NCBI RefSeq assembly: GCF_000615945.1
Contig: NZ_BAMO01000027.1
Span: forward strand, 1 to 64,000
DNA: 64,000 bases
Direction of reading: 5' to 3'
Source of the DNA: Caldalkalibacillus mannanilyticus JCM 10596
GTDB lineage: Bacteria; Bacillota; Bacilli; Caldalkalibacillales; JCM-10596
Shown: piece by piece, positions 63,422 through 64,000 of the stretch
Numbering within the stretch: the stretch's first letter is position 1
Layout: every line of letters begins with the position of its first letter
The notes under the pieces: generated by a model
What the model was told of the DNA's origin: nothing
Seen by the model: only the letters and a program-made list of their open reading frames with translations
The model's database searches: none
Position numbers and translations under genes: made by a program

Positions 63422-64000
63422 ATGAAAGCGATCTTAATAGATGATGAGAAATTAGCTTTAGATTATTTGCAACATCAACTTGCAAGTGTAGCTACTTTTG
63501 AAATAGTGGGAAAGTTTACCGATCCCCTTGAAGCATTAGAAAGCATGGAACAGCTGGATGCAGACATAATTTTTTTAGATATTCATATTCCTGAAATGAA
63601 CGGAATCGAATTGGCGGAAAAAATCGTAGAAAAGAAACCAGAGGTCAATATTGTTTTTGTGACCGCACATGACAATTTTGCGGTCAAAGCCTTTGAACTA
63701 AATGCCCTTGATTATATCTTAAAGCCCGTTCGAAAAGAGAGGTTATTAAATACGATCCAGCGCATCAAACAACGAGTAGAAACCATGCCTGATCCAGCGT
63801 TTCTGAAGACAACGGAACTGCACATGAGTATGTTCCAGCAGGTTTGCCTTTCTGATGGTAAACAAGATATGACATCCCTTCAGTGGAGAACGACGAAGGC
63901 ACAGCAGTTGTTCTTGTATCTTGTTCACCAAAGAGGAAAGGTGGTCAGTAAAGCGGAGATCATTGAGCTATTGTGGGAAGAGTATGAACCTAAGAAGGCA
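63422..64000 (+). CDS. Response regulator with SARP-like winged helix (incomplete at window end)
   Basis: 193 codons visible, open at the right edge. Receiver domain with D53 (ADIIFLDIHIPEMNG), T (VTAHDN) and K (LKPVRKERL). The part after residue 140 (LQWRTTKAQQLFLYLVHQRGKVVSKAEIIELLWEEYEPKKA) looks like an OmpR-type winged helix of the SARP/BTAD class. AAAGGTGAGC precedes the start. It follows the glycoside hydrolase and may control the operon. Confidence 0.85.
   Translation, partial: MKAILIDDEKLALDYLQHQLASVATFEIVGKFTDPLEALESMEQLDADIIFLDIHIPEMNGIELAEKIVEKKPEVNIVFVTAHDNFAVKAFELNALDYILKPVRKERLLNTIQRIKQRVETMPDPAFLKTTELHMSMFQQVCLSDGKQDMTSLQWRTTKAQQLFLYLVHQRGKVVSKAEIIELLWEEYEPKKA

Overview
The window is 64 kb of AT-rich Bacillales-type chromosome. 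Strong AGGAGG-like ribosome binding sites, sigma-A promoters, intrinsic terminators with T-runs, Gram-positive lipoprotein signals, a TreP/TreA/TreR trehalose locus with a TreR-type operator, and genes resembling the B. subtilis yxlEFG, lmrA/yxaF and selO groups all point to a soil Bacillaceae. The species cannot be named from sequence alone. I saw no rRNA, tRNA, CRISPR array, prophage or transposase gene.

Layout. 0-5 kb: a small membrane protein, then a LacI regulator with two identical operators in front of a fructokinase-like gene (frameshifted) and sucrose phosphorylase. 5-18 kb: accessory genes, namely hydrolase, TetR, GNAT, VOC and SRPBCC proteins, an S9 peptidase, an ArsR-like regulator with an MFS exporter, a VOC/TetR pair with an operator inside its promoter, RidA, a truncated MocR, a lipoprotein and a serine hydrolase. 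18.7-23.1 kb: trehalose PTS operon, decorated with three copies of a palindromic ~120-bp repeat. 23.2-25.2 kb: a streptogramin-resistance pair, virginiamycin B lyase plus Vat acetyltransferase, preceded by a leader with a 3-codon ORF and mutually exclusive antiterminator/terminator stems. 26-29 kb: NupC transporter, purine nucleoside phosphorylase and an LmrA/YxaF-type TetR with matching boxes. 29-42 kb: oxidoreductase, small lipoprotein, SRPBCC-DoxX/DUF4166 pair, an APH-like kinase with its own leader ORF and terminator, a yxlEFG-like ABC cassette, an XRE/superoxide-reductase-like regulator with chloramphenicol acetyltransferase, a Fur-boxed siderophore-binding lipoprotein, a TetR/SDR pair and a DUF418 membrane protein. 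42-50 kb: two near-identical PEBP paralogues (one lipoprotein, one cytosolic) under the same operator with an HxlR regulator, flanking a 1633-residue DUF4132 protein and its small partner. 50-56 kb: SelO, ASCH, LOG, a two-component system, and a small alarmone synthetase (frameshifted). 56-64 kb: an operon with a REC/degenerate-GGDEF/REC protein, a HEAT-repeat membrane protein, a processive family-2 glycosyltransferase, a membrane-anchored glycoside hydrolase and a response regulator, which looks like exopolysaccharide synthesis and control.

Two cross-cutting points. First, nine genes carry a single-base indel, almost always in a short run of identical bases, and restoring one base yields a full-length protein each time. 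This pattern fits sequencing or assembly error better than gene decay. Second, several genes sit beside recognisable regulatory DNA: paired operators, a cre site, a Fur box and two candidate ribosome-sensing attenuators, both in front of antibiotic-resistance-type genes. The vgb leader and the DUF4132 and polysaccharide loci are the most promising places for new biology.
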